The translations under genes were made by a program, and so were the position numbers. The notes under the pieces are model-generated. The model had not been told where the DNA came from. It saw nothing but the letters and a program-made list of their open reading frames with translations, and searched no databases. Shown here in pieces: positions 35,309 through 42,595 of a DNA stretch of 64,000 bases. Within the stretch, counting starts at the first letter, position 1, and every line of letters starts with the position of its first letter. Origin of the DNA: Phycisphaerae bacterium (lineage in GTDB: Bacteria > Chloroflexota > Anaerolineae > 4572-78 > J111); the NCBI GenBank assembly GCA_028285035.1, contig JANQQF010000077.1:42653-106652 (forward strand). Direction: 5' to 3'.

Positions 35309-36472
35309 ATGTTTAAATCACTACAGTTAAGTCATATCACAGCCGGTTTTGTCGCCGTATTAGTCGGTTATACCGGTTCAATCGCTATTATATTCCAAGC
35401 CGCTACAGCCGCCAAGGCTACGCCGGCCCAAATTGACTCCTGGTTACTTGTGCTTGGTTTGGGAATGGGCTTATCCTGCATCGGCTTTTCACTGTGGTAT
35501 CGCGATCCCGTACTGACTGCCTGGTCAACGCCAGGCGCAGCCCTCTTGGTCAGTAACCTAGCTGGATTTACCATGTCCGAAGCAATCGGGGCATTTTTAA
35601 TTTCGGGGCTACTCATTTTTCTTACAGGAGTCAGCGGGCTATTCGACCGATTGGCCCGCATTATCCCCAACACCTTAACCTCAGCGCTCCTTGCCGGAAT
35701 TTTGCTAAGATTTGGCCTCGATGCTTTTGTTCAACTAGAAAATGAACCGATTTTAGTTGGCACAATGTTTGTGATGTATTTTCTCGGTTTGCGGCTGTTG
35801 CCCCGTTACACGATTCCCTTAACCTTTCTAGTGGGATGCCTTGTTGCCGCCGCAATGGGGTTGTTTGATATCGAAGGTATTGAGTTACGATTAGCTCAAC
35901 CCGTCTGGACGACACCTAGCTTCACCTGGGCGGCAACGTTCGGGGTAGCTCTCCCCCTCTATTTTATCACGATGGCCTCCCAAAATGTTCCCGGTATCGT
36001 CGTCCTCCGCTCCAGCGGTTATCAGACGCCTGTATCCCCTTTGATCTCGTGGACTGGCTTACTTACCTTGGTCAGTGCACCCTTTGGTGGATTTGCCTTC
36101 AATTTGGCTGCCATCACCGCTGCCATTTGTGCAGGCGAAGGCGCAGGCAAAGATCCTGAGACCCGTTACCTAGCCAGTATTTGGGCGGGTGTTTTCTATA
36201 TTTTCGCCGCCCTTTTTGGAGCCAACATTGCCACCTTGCTCACTGCTAGCCCGCCTGCCCTCATCCTCTCTATCGCCGGGATTGCCCTTCTCGGCACGAT
36301 TACCAACAGTCTAGCCAATGGTATTCAACACAATTCCGAGCGGCTCGCCGCTGGCACCACCTTTCTCATCGCTGCCTCGGATATCAGTTTCCTCGGTGTT
36401 GGTGCGGCACTGTGGGCACTTGTGGCTGGGTTTGTGATTTGGTTAGTTTTTAGGGATGAGGATGGGGCGTGA
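35309..36472 (+). CDS. benE: BenE-family benzoate/H+ symporter-like permease
   Basis: A 387-residue permease with about 12 membrane segments, beginning SHITAGFVAVLVGYTGSIAIIFQAA. It contains the family signatures WSTPGAALL, LPLYFITMASQNVPGIVVLR and AAICAGEGAG. BenE proteins import benzoate or similar aromatic acids with protons. AAGGAAG precedes the ATG. No aromatic degradation genes are nearby, so the real substrate is uncertain. It is probably controlled by the divergent XRE-cupin regulator. Confidence 0.9.
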   Translation: MFKSLQLSHITAGFVAVLVGYTGSIAIIFQAATAAKATPAQIDSWLLVLGLGMGLSCIGFSLWYRDPVLTAWSTPGAALLVSNLAGFTMSEAIGAFLISGLLIFLTGVSGLFDRLARIIPNTLTSALLAGILLRFGLDAFVQLENEPILVGTMFVMYFLGLRLLPRYTIPLTFLVGCLVAAAMGLFDIEGIELRLAQPVWTTPSFTWAATFGVALPLYFITMASQNVPGIVVLRSSGYQTPVSPLISWTGLLTLVSAPFGGFAFNLAAITAAICAGEGAGKDPETRYLASIWAGVFYIFAALFGANIATLLTASPPALILSIAGIALLGTITNSLANGIQHNSERLAAGTTFLIAASDISFLGVGAALWALVAGFVIWLVFRDEDGA

Positions 36473-36524
36473 GGAGCAGAACTTGTTCACAAGAACTACT
36501 GTGATACAGGGCATCGCCCTACAT

Positions 36525-36998
36525 TTACAAACTCACGTTGCGGGCGATCATTAGAACCTCATCAGCGGAATAAAGATTAGAAATCGTGGTTTCAACCTCA
36601 GCCCCCAATGTACTTTTATATAGCTGCTGGGCAAAATTATCCGCCCGAGTTGTCACGATAATATGCTTTACCGTCGAGCCATTCAAGGCCAACTGATCTT
36701 TCACCAACGGCAGTGACTCATTAATCAATTTACGACCAATCCCCTGCCCTTGAGCGTTTGGAGATACCGCTACCTGCTCCAGTTCAAGCACAGCCTCGGG
36801 GCGGAACCCACTCTTTTGCACCCAAATGATGTAGCCAACGATTTCGCCATCACGTTCAGCCACAAAGTTCAAAAAGCGGGGCGACGCATTGAAGTTACAT
36901 TGCAACCATTCATATGATTGTCTTTGCCGGACAAAGGCTAGCCGATGGACCTCAGCCGCCCCTTCTAAATCAGCCTTTTCCATAAATCGGATGTTCAT
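36525..36998 (-). CDS. GNAT-family N-acetyltransferase
   Basis: A 157-residue GNAT protein. The acetyl-CoA-binding motif A is visible as LEQVAVSPNAQGQGIGRKLI (about 72-91), with VGYIIWVQKS as the preceding strand and a C-terminal YKSTLGAEVE. The substrate is unknown. It is followed on the same strand by nothing close and preceded by aat 31 bp away, so the two may be cotranscribed. Confidence 0.88.
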   Translation of the reverse strand: MNIRFMEKADLEGAAEVHRLAFVRQRQSYEWLQCNFNASPRFLNFVAERDGEIVGYIIWVQKSGFRPEAVLELEQVAVSPNAQGQGIGRKLINESLPLVKDQLALNGSTVKHIIVTTRADNFAQQLYKSTLGAEVETTISNLYSADEVLMIARNVSL

Positions 36999-37029
36999 AA
37001 AAGACTCCTATTTATAAGTTACAATGATT

Positions 37030-37677
37030 CTAAAACTGCGCCCACACCCGTAACGCCTTATCCAACAACTTACGATACTTGGAACGAGAGATTTCGATAG
37101 CGCCGAAGCGTTCGAGGTGGGGGGTGGTAAATTGGGTGTCGAGGAGGCAGAAGTTACGCTGGCGAAGGCGGTTGACCAGAAAGACGAGGGCGATCTTGCT
37201 GCTGTCGGTGGCGTGGCTGAACATACTCTCGCCAGCAAAGAGGCCCCCGAGACTAACGCCATACAAGCCCCCCATCAGCCGCCCATCAATCCAGGTTTCC
37301 ACGCTGTGAGCAAAGCCTAGCTCATGTAATTCACAGTAAGCCCTAAGCAACTCATCATTGATCCAGGTGGACTCGCGACCGGGCGCAGGCAAGGCACAAT
37401 TAATCATCACCTGTCGAAAAGACGTATCAAATCGTATTTCAAATCCGCCCTTGCGAATACGACGGGTTAGGGAACGAGGGGTATGGAAGGTATCGAGGGG
37501 AATGATGGCTCGGGGATCAGGATCGTAAAAATGGATGACATCGTCATCATTCGCCATCGGGAAGATGCCTTGGCTGTAGGCATTTAGGAGGATATGCGGG
37601 GTTAACTTGAATTGCAATTGGTTTTTTCTACCTTTTGGAACAAAAATGAATAAGTTTAAACAATCGGGATCAGTCAA
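37030..37677 (-). CDS. aat: Leucyl/phenylalanyl-tRNA--protein transferase
   Basis: A 215-residue protein with the Aat motifs YSQGIFPMAN, YDPDPRAIIPLD, RESTWINDELLRAY, AHSVETW, GGLYGVSLGGLFAGESMFS and SKIAL. It attaches Leu or Phe to N-terminal Lys/Arg of proteins for N-degron degradation by ClpAP/ClpS. The N-terminus is uncertain: this start is a TTG with a distant GAGGAG, and the conserved part begins about residue 22. The last residues match the usual family end. Confidence 0.92.
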   Translation of the reverse strand: MTDPDCLNLFIFVPKGRKNQLQFKLTPHILLNAYSQGIFPMANDDDVIHFYDPDPRAIIPLDTFHTPRSLTRRIRKGGFEIRFDTSFRQVMINCALPAPGRESTWINDELLRAYCELHELGFAHSVETWIDGRLMGGLYGVSLGGLFAGESMFSHATDSSKIALVFLVNRLRQRNFCLLDTQFTTPHLERFGAIEISRSKYRKLLDKALRVWAQF

Positions 37678-37711
37678 TGTAATGGTTTAAACTTTCTCCT
37701 CAACCTTTCAT

Positions 37712-37765
37712 CGTGATGCGTGAAGTGTGGTACGTAAAAATTCTACACACACCTCACGCATCACG
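37712..37765. terminator. Inverted repeat between aat and the secreted-protein operon
   Basis: CGTGATGCGTGA (37712-37723) is exactly complementary to TCACGCATCACG (37754-37765). Inner arms GTGTG/CACAC extend the pairing. It lies after the end of the minus-strand operon from 39952 and just upstream of aat, and probably terminates that operon. It is rather GC-poor in its loop and could instead be a dispersed palindromic repeat. Confidence 0.5.
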
Positions 37766-37773
37766 CTCCACGC

Positions 37774-39297
37774 CTAATAGCCCATCCACCAATCTTTCCT
37801 TGAGCGGGGGTCCATAAAGGTGCCCCGATCACGAATGACCACCTGAATGGCTCCTGCTGGGGCGGTGCCCAACGCTTGATCATTACGAAGCGCGGGCAGT
37901 TGACCAGTCATATGCCAGCCCTCACTATCGACCTGAGCTTGATACAAGGCCAACAAGTTAGCATCAACACAAACATTTTCGATATGAACAGAATATCCAT
38001 CTGCAACAGTATCAGCCCGCAAGTAGTTCAGCGTAATCCGTTGTTCCTCGGCGTACAAGACCATAGCGATATAGCCACCCCCATAAATTTCAGGGGAGCG
38101 TGTCGGAATAAAAATTGACTCGCCTTCAGTGGTGTCCATTCCGATCATCGTAACAGATGGGCTACCAACCGGTGAGGTCGGGCAGCCGTGGGTCCCACAA
38201 CCCCAATCCCAGCCATTGACCTGATGGGTCGTGGCAAATGTTGGTAGACGATGCGGGTTAAACAAGCCATCCAACTGCGGCGCGTTCCCATCGGTTGATC
38301 CGGAAATATCAATGAGGGCCAAGGTCTCGCTATTCGTGACATAACCCCGTGCTCCCAAATTCAAGTCACCGTGCAAGGGACCAGGATGATCGGCGGGTGC
38401 ACCTTCAATCGGAATCAGTTCAAAGACGTTGCTTGAGGTCGTTGGACAAAGGCTATCACTGGTGGTACTGCCCGGTTTATAGAGCGCGGGTAACTTAAGT
38501 GTATAACCTTTCGTCAACACAAAAGTAAATGGTGCAATAGCTTGACTCCGTCGCCCCTCCGTATCATACGCTTCAACTGTCCAAGTATAAGTGTCCTCGA
38601 CAAGCGGTTGATTAGGAATGTAGGCTGATTGTGACAAGACCACGGTGGCAGTGGTGGTTTGACCCCAAACATTGGTGGCCACCCCACTACTGGTAATCAA
38701 AAGTGTATAGGTCACTGCCTCATTCATTGGCTGTGAGGCATCCAGCCAATCAAACGCTGGCAAGGGATTAATTAGGGTCAGGCCATCCGCAGGAGCCAGC
38801 AAAGGATTATCGGGGAAAACTACACCAGCATCCACCACAAATGTACCTGGAGTCGCAAAACTACTTTGTCCGATTGCATCTTCGGCACTTACAGTCCAAG
38901 TGTAAGCATCATTCGGTAGCGCAATTGTTGCCGTATAGATCGAATCAGTGACGACCACTGTTGCAGTTACCAATTGCCGCCAAATATTATAACTGCCGCC
39001 CCCGGTAATGATCAGGGTATAGGTTATATCATCTGTAGAACTGGTTGCATCTAGCCAGTCAAAGGTAGGCCACGGTGTGTCGACGGTGATGCCATTCGTT
39101 GGGGTAATCAGGGCATTGAGGGAGAGGGTAGGCGCAATTGAATTTTGAACATGAAGAGAGCCGACAGCTGGTTGAGGCACTGGAGGGACATTGGATGTCG
39201 CCATCACTGGTGGTAACGCATAAAATGTCGTCAACAATATCAGCGCTGACATCCCCAGGATAATGGATATCCGGGCAATAGGTGGTCGTAAGGTCAT
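37774..39297 (-). CDS. Secreted protein with two FN3/Ig-like domains and a conserved C-terminal domain
   Basis: A 507-residue protein with a signal peptide (about 1-33). Two similar domains follow (about 57-155 and 158-262), each with P.FDWLDA..... YTL.IT and YTWTVSAED/YTWTVEAYD as in beta-sandwich extracellular modules. The C-terminal domain of about 210 residues has four to five Cys, WDWGCGTHGCP, VDANLLALYQAQ and RGTFMDPRSRKDWW. I have the impression it is conserved in Chloroflexota but cannot assign a function. It starts with a four-base overlap with the ABM gene, so it is translated in one operon with it. Confidence 0.6.
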   Translation of the reverse strand: MTLRPPIARISIILGMSALILLTTFYALPPVMATSNVPPVPQPAVGSLHVQNSIAPTLSLNALITPTNGITVDTPWPTFDWLDATSSTDDITYTLIITGGGSYNIWRQLVTATVVVTDSIYTATIALPNDAYTWTVSAEDAIGQSSFATPGTFVVDAGVVFPDNPLLAPADGLTLINPLPAFDWLDASQPMNEAVTYTLLITSSGVATNVWGQTTTATVVLSQSAYIPNQPLVEDTYTWTVEAYDTEGRRSQAIAPFTFVLTKGYTLKLPALYKPGSTTSDSLCPTTSSNVFELIPIEGAPADHPGPLHGDLNLGARGYVTNSETLALIDISGSTDGNAPQLDGLFNPHRLPTFATTHQVNGWDWGCGTHGCPTSPVGSPSVTMIGMDTTEGESIFIPTRSPEIYGGGYIAMVLYAEEQRITLNYLRADTVADGYSVHIENVCVDANLLALYQAQVDSEGWHMTGQLPALRNDQALGTAPAGAIQVVIRDRGTFMDPRSRKDWWMGY

Positions 39298-39602
39298 AAT
39301 GCTTCCTCGAAAGTCTCAAAGGTCTCAACCCGATTGGGGCCACGAAATACCTCGCTGGTTAGGGTCCGTTTACCGGCATGTTTGGCAGTGAATTCGGGAT
39401 CATTGACCCACGCCTCATAATCCGCTTTGGATTGCCAGCGAGTCATTACAATGTACGGATCATCTAGATTTGAAGGGCGTAAAATATTGACATCGATAAA
39501 ACCTGGGCGATTTTCAACTTGACGAGGGCGATTGGCTACGCGTGTTTCAAATGTTTCGGCATATTCCGGATTTACGGGAAAACGATTCATCACCACAAAC
39601 AC
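39294..39602 (-). CDS. ABM-fold monooxygenase-like protein (HmoA/IsdG type)
   Basis: A 102-residue antibiotic-biosynthesis-monooxygenase fold protein, beginning MFVVMNRFPVNPEYAETFE with GTG as the start (GGGGG six bases upstream). A TTG two codons earlier would overlap the upstream stop codon. RPGFIDVNILRPS and YIVMTRWQSKADYEAWVNDPEF are typical. Members degrade haem or are small oxidases; no catalytic residue proves haem use here. It lies between the SUI1 and secreted-protein genes and is coupled to both. Confidence 0.82.
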   Translation of the reverse strand: MFVVMNRFPVNPEYAETFETRVANRPRQVENRPGFIDVNILRPSNLDDPYIVMTRWQSKADYEAWVNDPEFTAKHAGKRTLTSEVFRGPNRVETFETFEEAL

Positions 39603-39604
39603 AA

Positions 39605-39952
39605 TCAACCCCCAGCAAATTTAACTTTGTAGCCCAAGGCTTTAAGCTTCTCACCCACTTTTTCCCGGTGATCGCCCTGAACTTCAATGATCTGTTGATT
39701 GTTCTCTTGTTTAGTGGTGCCCCCAGAGCCGCATGCTGTTTTCAACGTCTTGGCTAATTTCGTCAAATCGGCTTCAGTTAAACTAAAGCCACTAATCACC
39801 GTGACCATCTTGCCCTTACGCCCTTTTTTATCACGCATAATCTTCAAGTTCTGTTGTTGTGGTGGGGCGGAGGTTCGAGGGGCAGAGGAGAAATTATTCT
39901 GTTTCCGTTGATCACCATCACGGGTGGAGAAAACCACTTTTTTGTTTGTCAT
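39605..39952 (-). CDS. yciH: SUI1/eIF1-like translation factor (YciH)
   Basis: A 115-residue protein with a basic N-terminus rich in Gln/Pro/Ser (about 1-35) and a SUI1 domain (about 36-115). The domain includes KGRKGKMVTVISGF, LKTACGSGGTTK and IIEVQGDHREKVGEKLKALGY. Bacterial SUI1 proteins resemble eIF1 and influence initiation fidelity; their role is poorly known. It is the first gene of a three-gene operon. Confidence 0.9.
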   Translation of the reverse strand: MTNKKVVFSTRDGDQRKQNNFSSAPRTSAPPQQQNLKIMRDKKGRKGKMVTVISGFSLTEADLTKLAKTLKTACGSGGTTKQENNQQIIEVQGDHREKVGEKLKALGYKVKFAGG

Positions 39953-40008
39953 TGTTCGTTCCTTTACAAATTAGCAATCATCGTAAATCCAAAATCACAA
40001 ATCATAAA

Positions 40009-40392
40009 TCAGTACGCCCCTAATTCCCGAAGCCGATCGTCACTAATCCCAAAATGATGGGCCAATTCGTGCAGCACAGTACGTTGGACTTGACCTTGCA
40101 CTTGTTCTGGAGAATGGCACACCCGTAGAATAGGAATGCGAAAAATTGTAATTTTGTCCGGCAAAACCATTCCATAGTTGCCTGTTCGCTTTGTTAATGG
40201 AATACCTTGATACAATCCCAGTAACAGTTGTCCAGACCGCATCCCCACCGCTCGCAATTCTCTAATCGTCGGTTGGTCAGCCACAACGACCTCAACATTT
40301 TGTAGTTTTTCCTTAAAAAACTCTGGGAGGCCGTCCAGGGCTTCCACAACTAATTGTTCAAACTGTTCTGGGGGTATGGTTGATGGTAACAT
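40009..40392 (-). CDS. Small zincin-like metallopeptidase (Zincin_1 type)
   Basis: A 127-residue protein with the zinc motif HELAHHFGISDDRL: H108, E109 and H112 form HExxH, with G115 and D118 in the metzincin-type extension. KITIFRIPILR upstream is also a family feature (PF06262-like). This small family is widespread and its substrate is not known. It lies 56 bp upstream of yciH on the same strand and may be cotranscribed. Confidence 0.85.
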   Translation of the reverse strand: MLPSTIPPEQFEQLVVEALDGLPEFFKEKLQNVEVVVADQPTIRELRAVGMRSGQLLLGLYQGIPLTKRTGNYGMVLPDKITIFRIPILRVCHSPEQVQGQVQRTVLHELAHHFGISDDRLRELGAY

Positions 40393-41070
40393 ATTTAAAC
40401 CTCGATTATTCTATCAAAAGGCTGATTTGCTGCAAATGAGTTATTGAGTTTCTGGCGTTTATTAAGTGAGTTGATGCAACTCTAAAAACTTCACAAACTT
40501 CATGAGCCCTATAAACCCGACAATAATTATGCCTACGTTATAAATTCCAACAAAATTCTTATAAAAATATTATATACTCCAACTAGCCTATTTGATATGA
40601 TGTAGGTGTAGTATATAAGGTTCTCCTTTCTCCTCCTCTTTGAGCAGTCTGGTGCTGGTCACACCAGACAAAAACGAACGAAGCCCGGTGCTGGTCACAC
40701 CGGGTTTTTCGTTTTTTATGGCAGGAGAGGCCTGACACCCAGACCATTGGGCTATGATATTTAACGGATGATGGCTCATCCGCGATTCGGCCTAAGGGTG
40801 TCGGTATTTTCTACGGACCCTCAGTTCAACCAGTTCAGAAGCTTGTACGCTATTGCTTAATCAGATTTTTGGATATACTGGTTGAAGCACAATTGTATAA
40901 TCAGCAATCTCTAGCTCAAATTGGCCCCAAAGTACGGCCATCCAGAGGCAACTTTTTAACATATATTAATGTCTAATAGATAACAATATACAAAGAAAAG
41001 TTGTCGAAAATTGAATCATATATTAGGCCAGCATCAACTACGACAACCTATTCTAAACCTGAGGTGCATT
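40393..41070. other. 678-bp region without a supported gene, containing two related hairpins
   Basis: A 192-base frame on the minus strand (40588-40779) is a by-product of the two hairpins and is not accepted as a gene. The two hairpins at 40647-40712 are the main feature. A TATAAT is present at 40896-40901 but has no good -35. The rest is AT-rich and probably carries the promoter of the small gene at 41071. Confidence 0.5.
40647..40712 (+). ncRNA. Two hairpins with one shared 15-base core, the second a terminator
   Basis: GGTGCTGGTCACACC occurs at 40651-40665 and again at 40687-40701, 36 bp apart. The outer stems differ but pair: GTCT/AGAC in the first, CCC/GGG in the second. The second is followed by TTTTTCGTTTTTT, so it is a terminator in the plus direction. 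No plus-strand gene lies upstream, so it may end a small RNA or be a leader attenuator for the downstream genes. Classification as ncRNA is an inference. Confidence 0.4.
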
Positions 41071-41262
41071 ATGGTCATGCAAAAAGATTTACCATCTGTA
41101 AACTCTGGCTATTCACATCATCCCCGCAAGGGTAAATCTGTTCGCCACTTTAATATCTTGATGTGTCGTGGCGTACGGATCGCACATTTCAAATCTGCGT
41201 TATATATCAGTAGCATCGTGGCAACCTTATTAGGGATTATCGCCTGGCTTGGTCAACTCTAA
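41071..41262 (+). CDS. Small basic protein with one membrane helix
   Basis: A 63-residue protein with a basic, polar N-terminal half (HHPRKGKSVRHFNILMCRG) and one C-terminal membrane helix (about 41-61). I do not recognise it. GAGGTG stands six bases before this ATG; an in-frame ATG 60 bases upstream is less likely. It lies 32 bp before the GAF protein gene and is probably cotranscribed. Confidence 0.5.
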   Translation: MVMQKDLPSVNSGYSHHPRKGKSVRHFNILMCRGVRIAHFKSALYISSIVATLLGIIAWLGQL

Positions 41263-41294
41263 GATGCGATTTCGCATCTGACCAGGAGCATTTT

Positions 41295-42341
41295 ATGGAA
41301 TCAATCATCTATAACCAAGATATCTTTGTGCCGGAGGTCGCCTTTTCGACATTACATGAAATTTTCACCGAGACCCCACGTGATCATCAGTTAAACTCTA
41401 TTTTCGACACCGCTCTATCTCAGACCATCGAATTACTCGATGTGGATATCGCCATCATCTATCAATTTTCAGACGTTGATGCCCGACATTTAAGTGCCTG
41501 TGCCGTGCAGGGGTTGGCTCGTTTTGAGATCAACGGTGATTTGACCGCTGCAGATGAAGATTATAGTAGTTATGAAAACTTTGTCGCTTGGGTAGAAGGC
41601 CAAATCTGGCCGTGGCGTGATTTCCCCGTTGAAGAAAACTTTCTGGTAAAAACAGCCCTTGGTATTCCAATCCGCAGTTCAACCGAATTATTAGGTTGGC
41701 TTTTTGTAGCCCGCAAAACCAAGCGTGTTTTTAGCGATTTGGAAAAAACACTTCACCTGGCTATTGCCAGCCGTCTAGCCCAAAATCTGGAACGATTGGC
41801 CCAATACAGACGCACTCTATGTCTCGAAATCATCACCGAAATTAGCCAGATGGCTGACGAACAAGATGACTCCCACATATTTCTCAACGATGTCGTCAGT
41901 CTGCTCCAACGCCGCTTTGACTTCTATTCGGTCAATGTATTTTTAGTCGAACCCGGTGGCAAGTGGGCCTCCTGTCGGGCCGCAGCAGGCAAAATGGCTG
42001 AGGAAACCCTCTTTCACCAACCCAAGCTTGCCATCAATTGGAGTTCAATGATTGGCTGGGCCATCGAGTCAGGTAAAAGCAGTGTGGCCTATATGCCCTG
42101 GCCCAAGAAAGCCTCAGCAGATGCTCGACAACAGGTTATCGAGTCGGAATTGCTTTTATGCCTCCAGCTGGCCAATCGGGTGATTGGCGTCCTCGACATC
42201 AACAGCACCGAACCCTTCGCCTTTCGCCACAGCACTGAGTTCGCCGCCTTTCAAAGCGTGGCCGACCACATCAGCCAAACCCTCAGCCGTCTCAGCAAGC
42301 GCGTCATCGAGACCAGCGCTGAGGTGCCTGTCGCTTTGTGA
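41295..42341 (+). CDS. Protein with two GAF domains, no output domain
   Basis: A 348-residue cytoplasmic protein with two GAF-type domains (about 20-175 and 180-335), each seen as a long helix followed by a mixed sheet (e.g. DVDIAIIYQF, CLQLANRVIGVLDINS). No histidine kinase, GGDEF or DNA-binding domain is attached. It presumably senses a ligand and binds another protein. AGGAGCATTTT precedes the ATG. A strong palindromic terminator follows. Confidence 0.7.
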   Translation: MESIIYNQDIFVPEVAFSTLHEIFTETPRDHQLNSIFDTALSQTIELLDVDIAIIYQFSDVDARHLSACAVQGLARFEINGDLTAADEDYSSYENFVAWVEGQIWPWRDFPVEENFLVKTALGIPIRSSTELLGWLFVARKTKRVFSDLEKTLHLAIASRLAQNLERLAQYRRTLCLEIITEISQMADEQDDSHIFLNDVVSLLQRRFDFYSVNVFLVEPGGKWASCRAAAGKMAEETLFHQPKLAINWSSMIGWAIESGKSSVAYMPWPKKASADARQQVIESELLLCLQLANRVIGVLDINSTEPFAFRHSTEFAAFQSVADHISQTLSRLSKRVIETSAEVPVAL

Positions 42342-42368
42342 TCATCTGAATCTTGTAAATAACTTTAC

Positions 42369-42411
42369 AATAGGAGTCCCAAAATGCATTTTGGGACTCC
42401 TATTTTTTTGA
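42369..42411 (+). terminator. Perfect 36-base palindrome with U-tract
   Basis: AATAGGAGTCCCAAAATG (42369-42386) is exactly complementary to CATTTTGGGACTCCTATT (42387-42404), with no spacer, followed by TTTTT. In RNA it forms a long stem that must open a few central bases for the loop. It is a strong terminator after the GAF gene. Confidence 0.8.
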
Positions 42412-42595
42412 CAAACCAATGCCTAGCCCTGGACTCGCGCCAGAAGCACGAGGGAATGGCATCTTCCCCCGAATTCTCCGAAACACATCCAACCTTATAA
42501 AATTCAGCGCAACCTAAATCAAACAACTGTCGTACATGGGGCAAACATCTAAAATCAGTTGATGACACATTATTGTCATATTTAGGGAGCACATC

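Noticed and set aside
40588..40779. 63-codon minus-strand frame starting MSHHPLNI
   Set aside because: It is produced by reading through the two hairpins at 40647-40712 (the repeated GVTST segments come from the shared core) and has no family resemblance.
40896..40901. TATAAT as a promoter for the gene at 41071
   Set aside because: No acceptable -35 at 16-18 bp upstream and the distance to the gene is about 170 bp.
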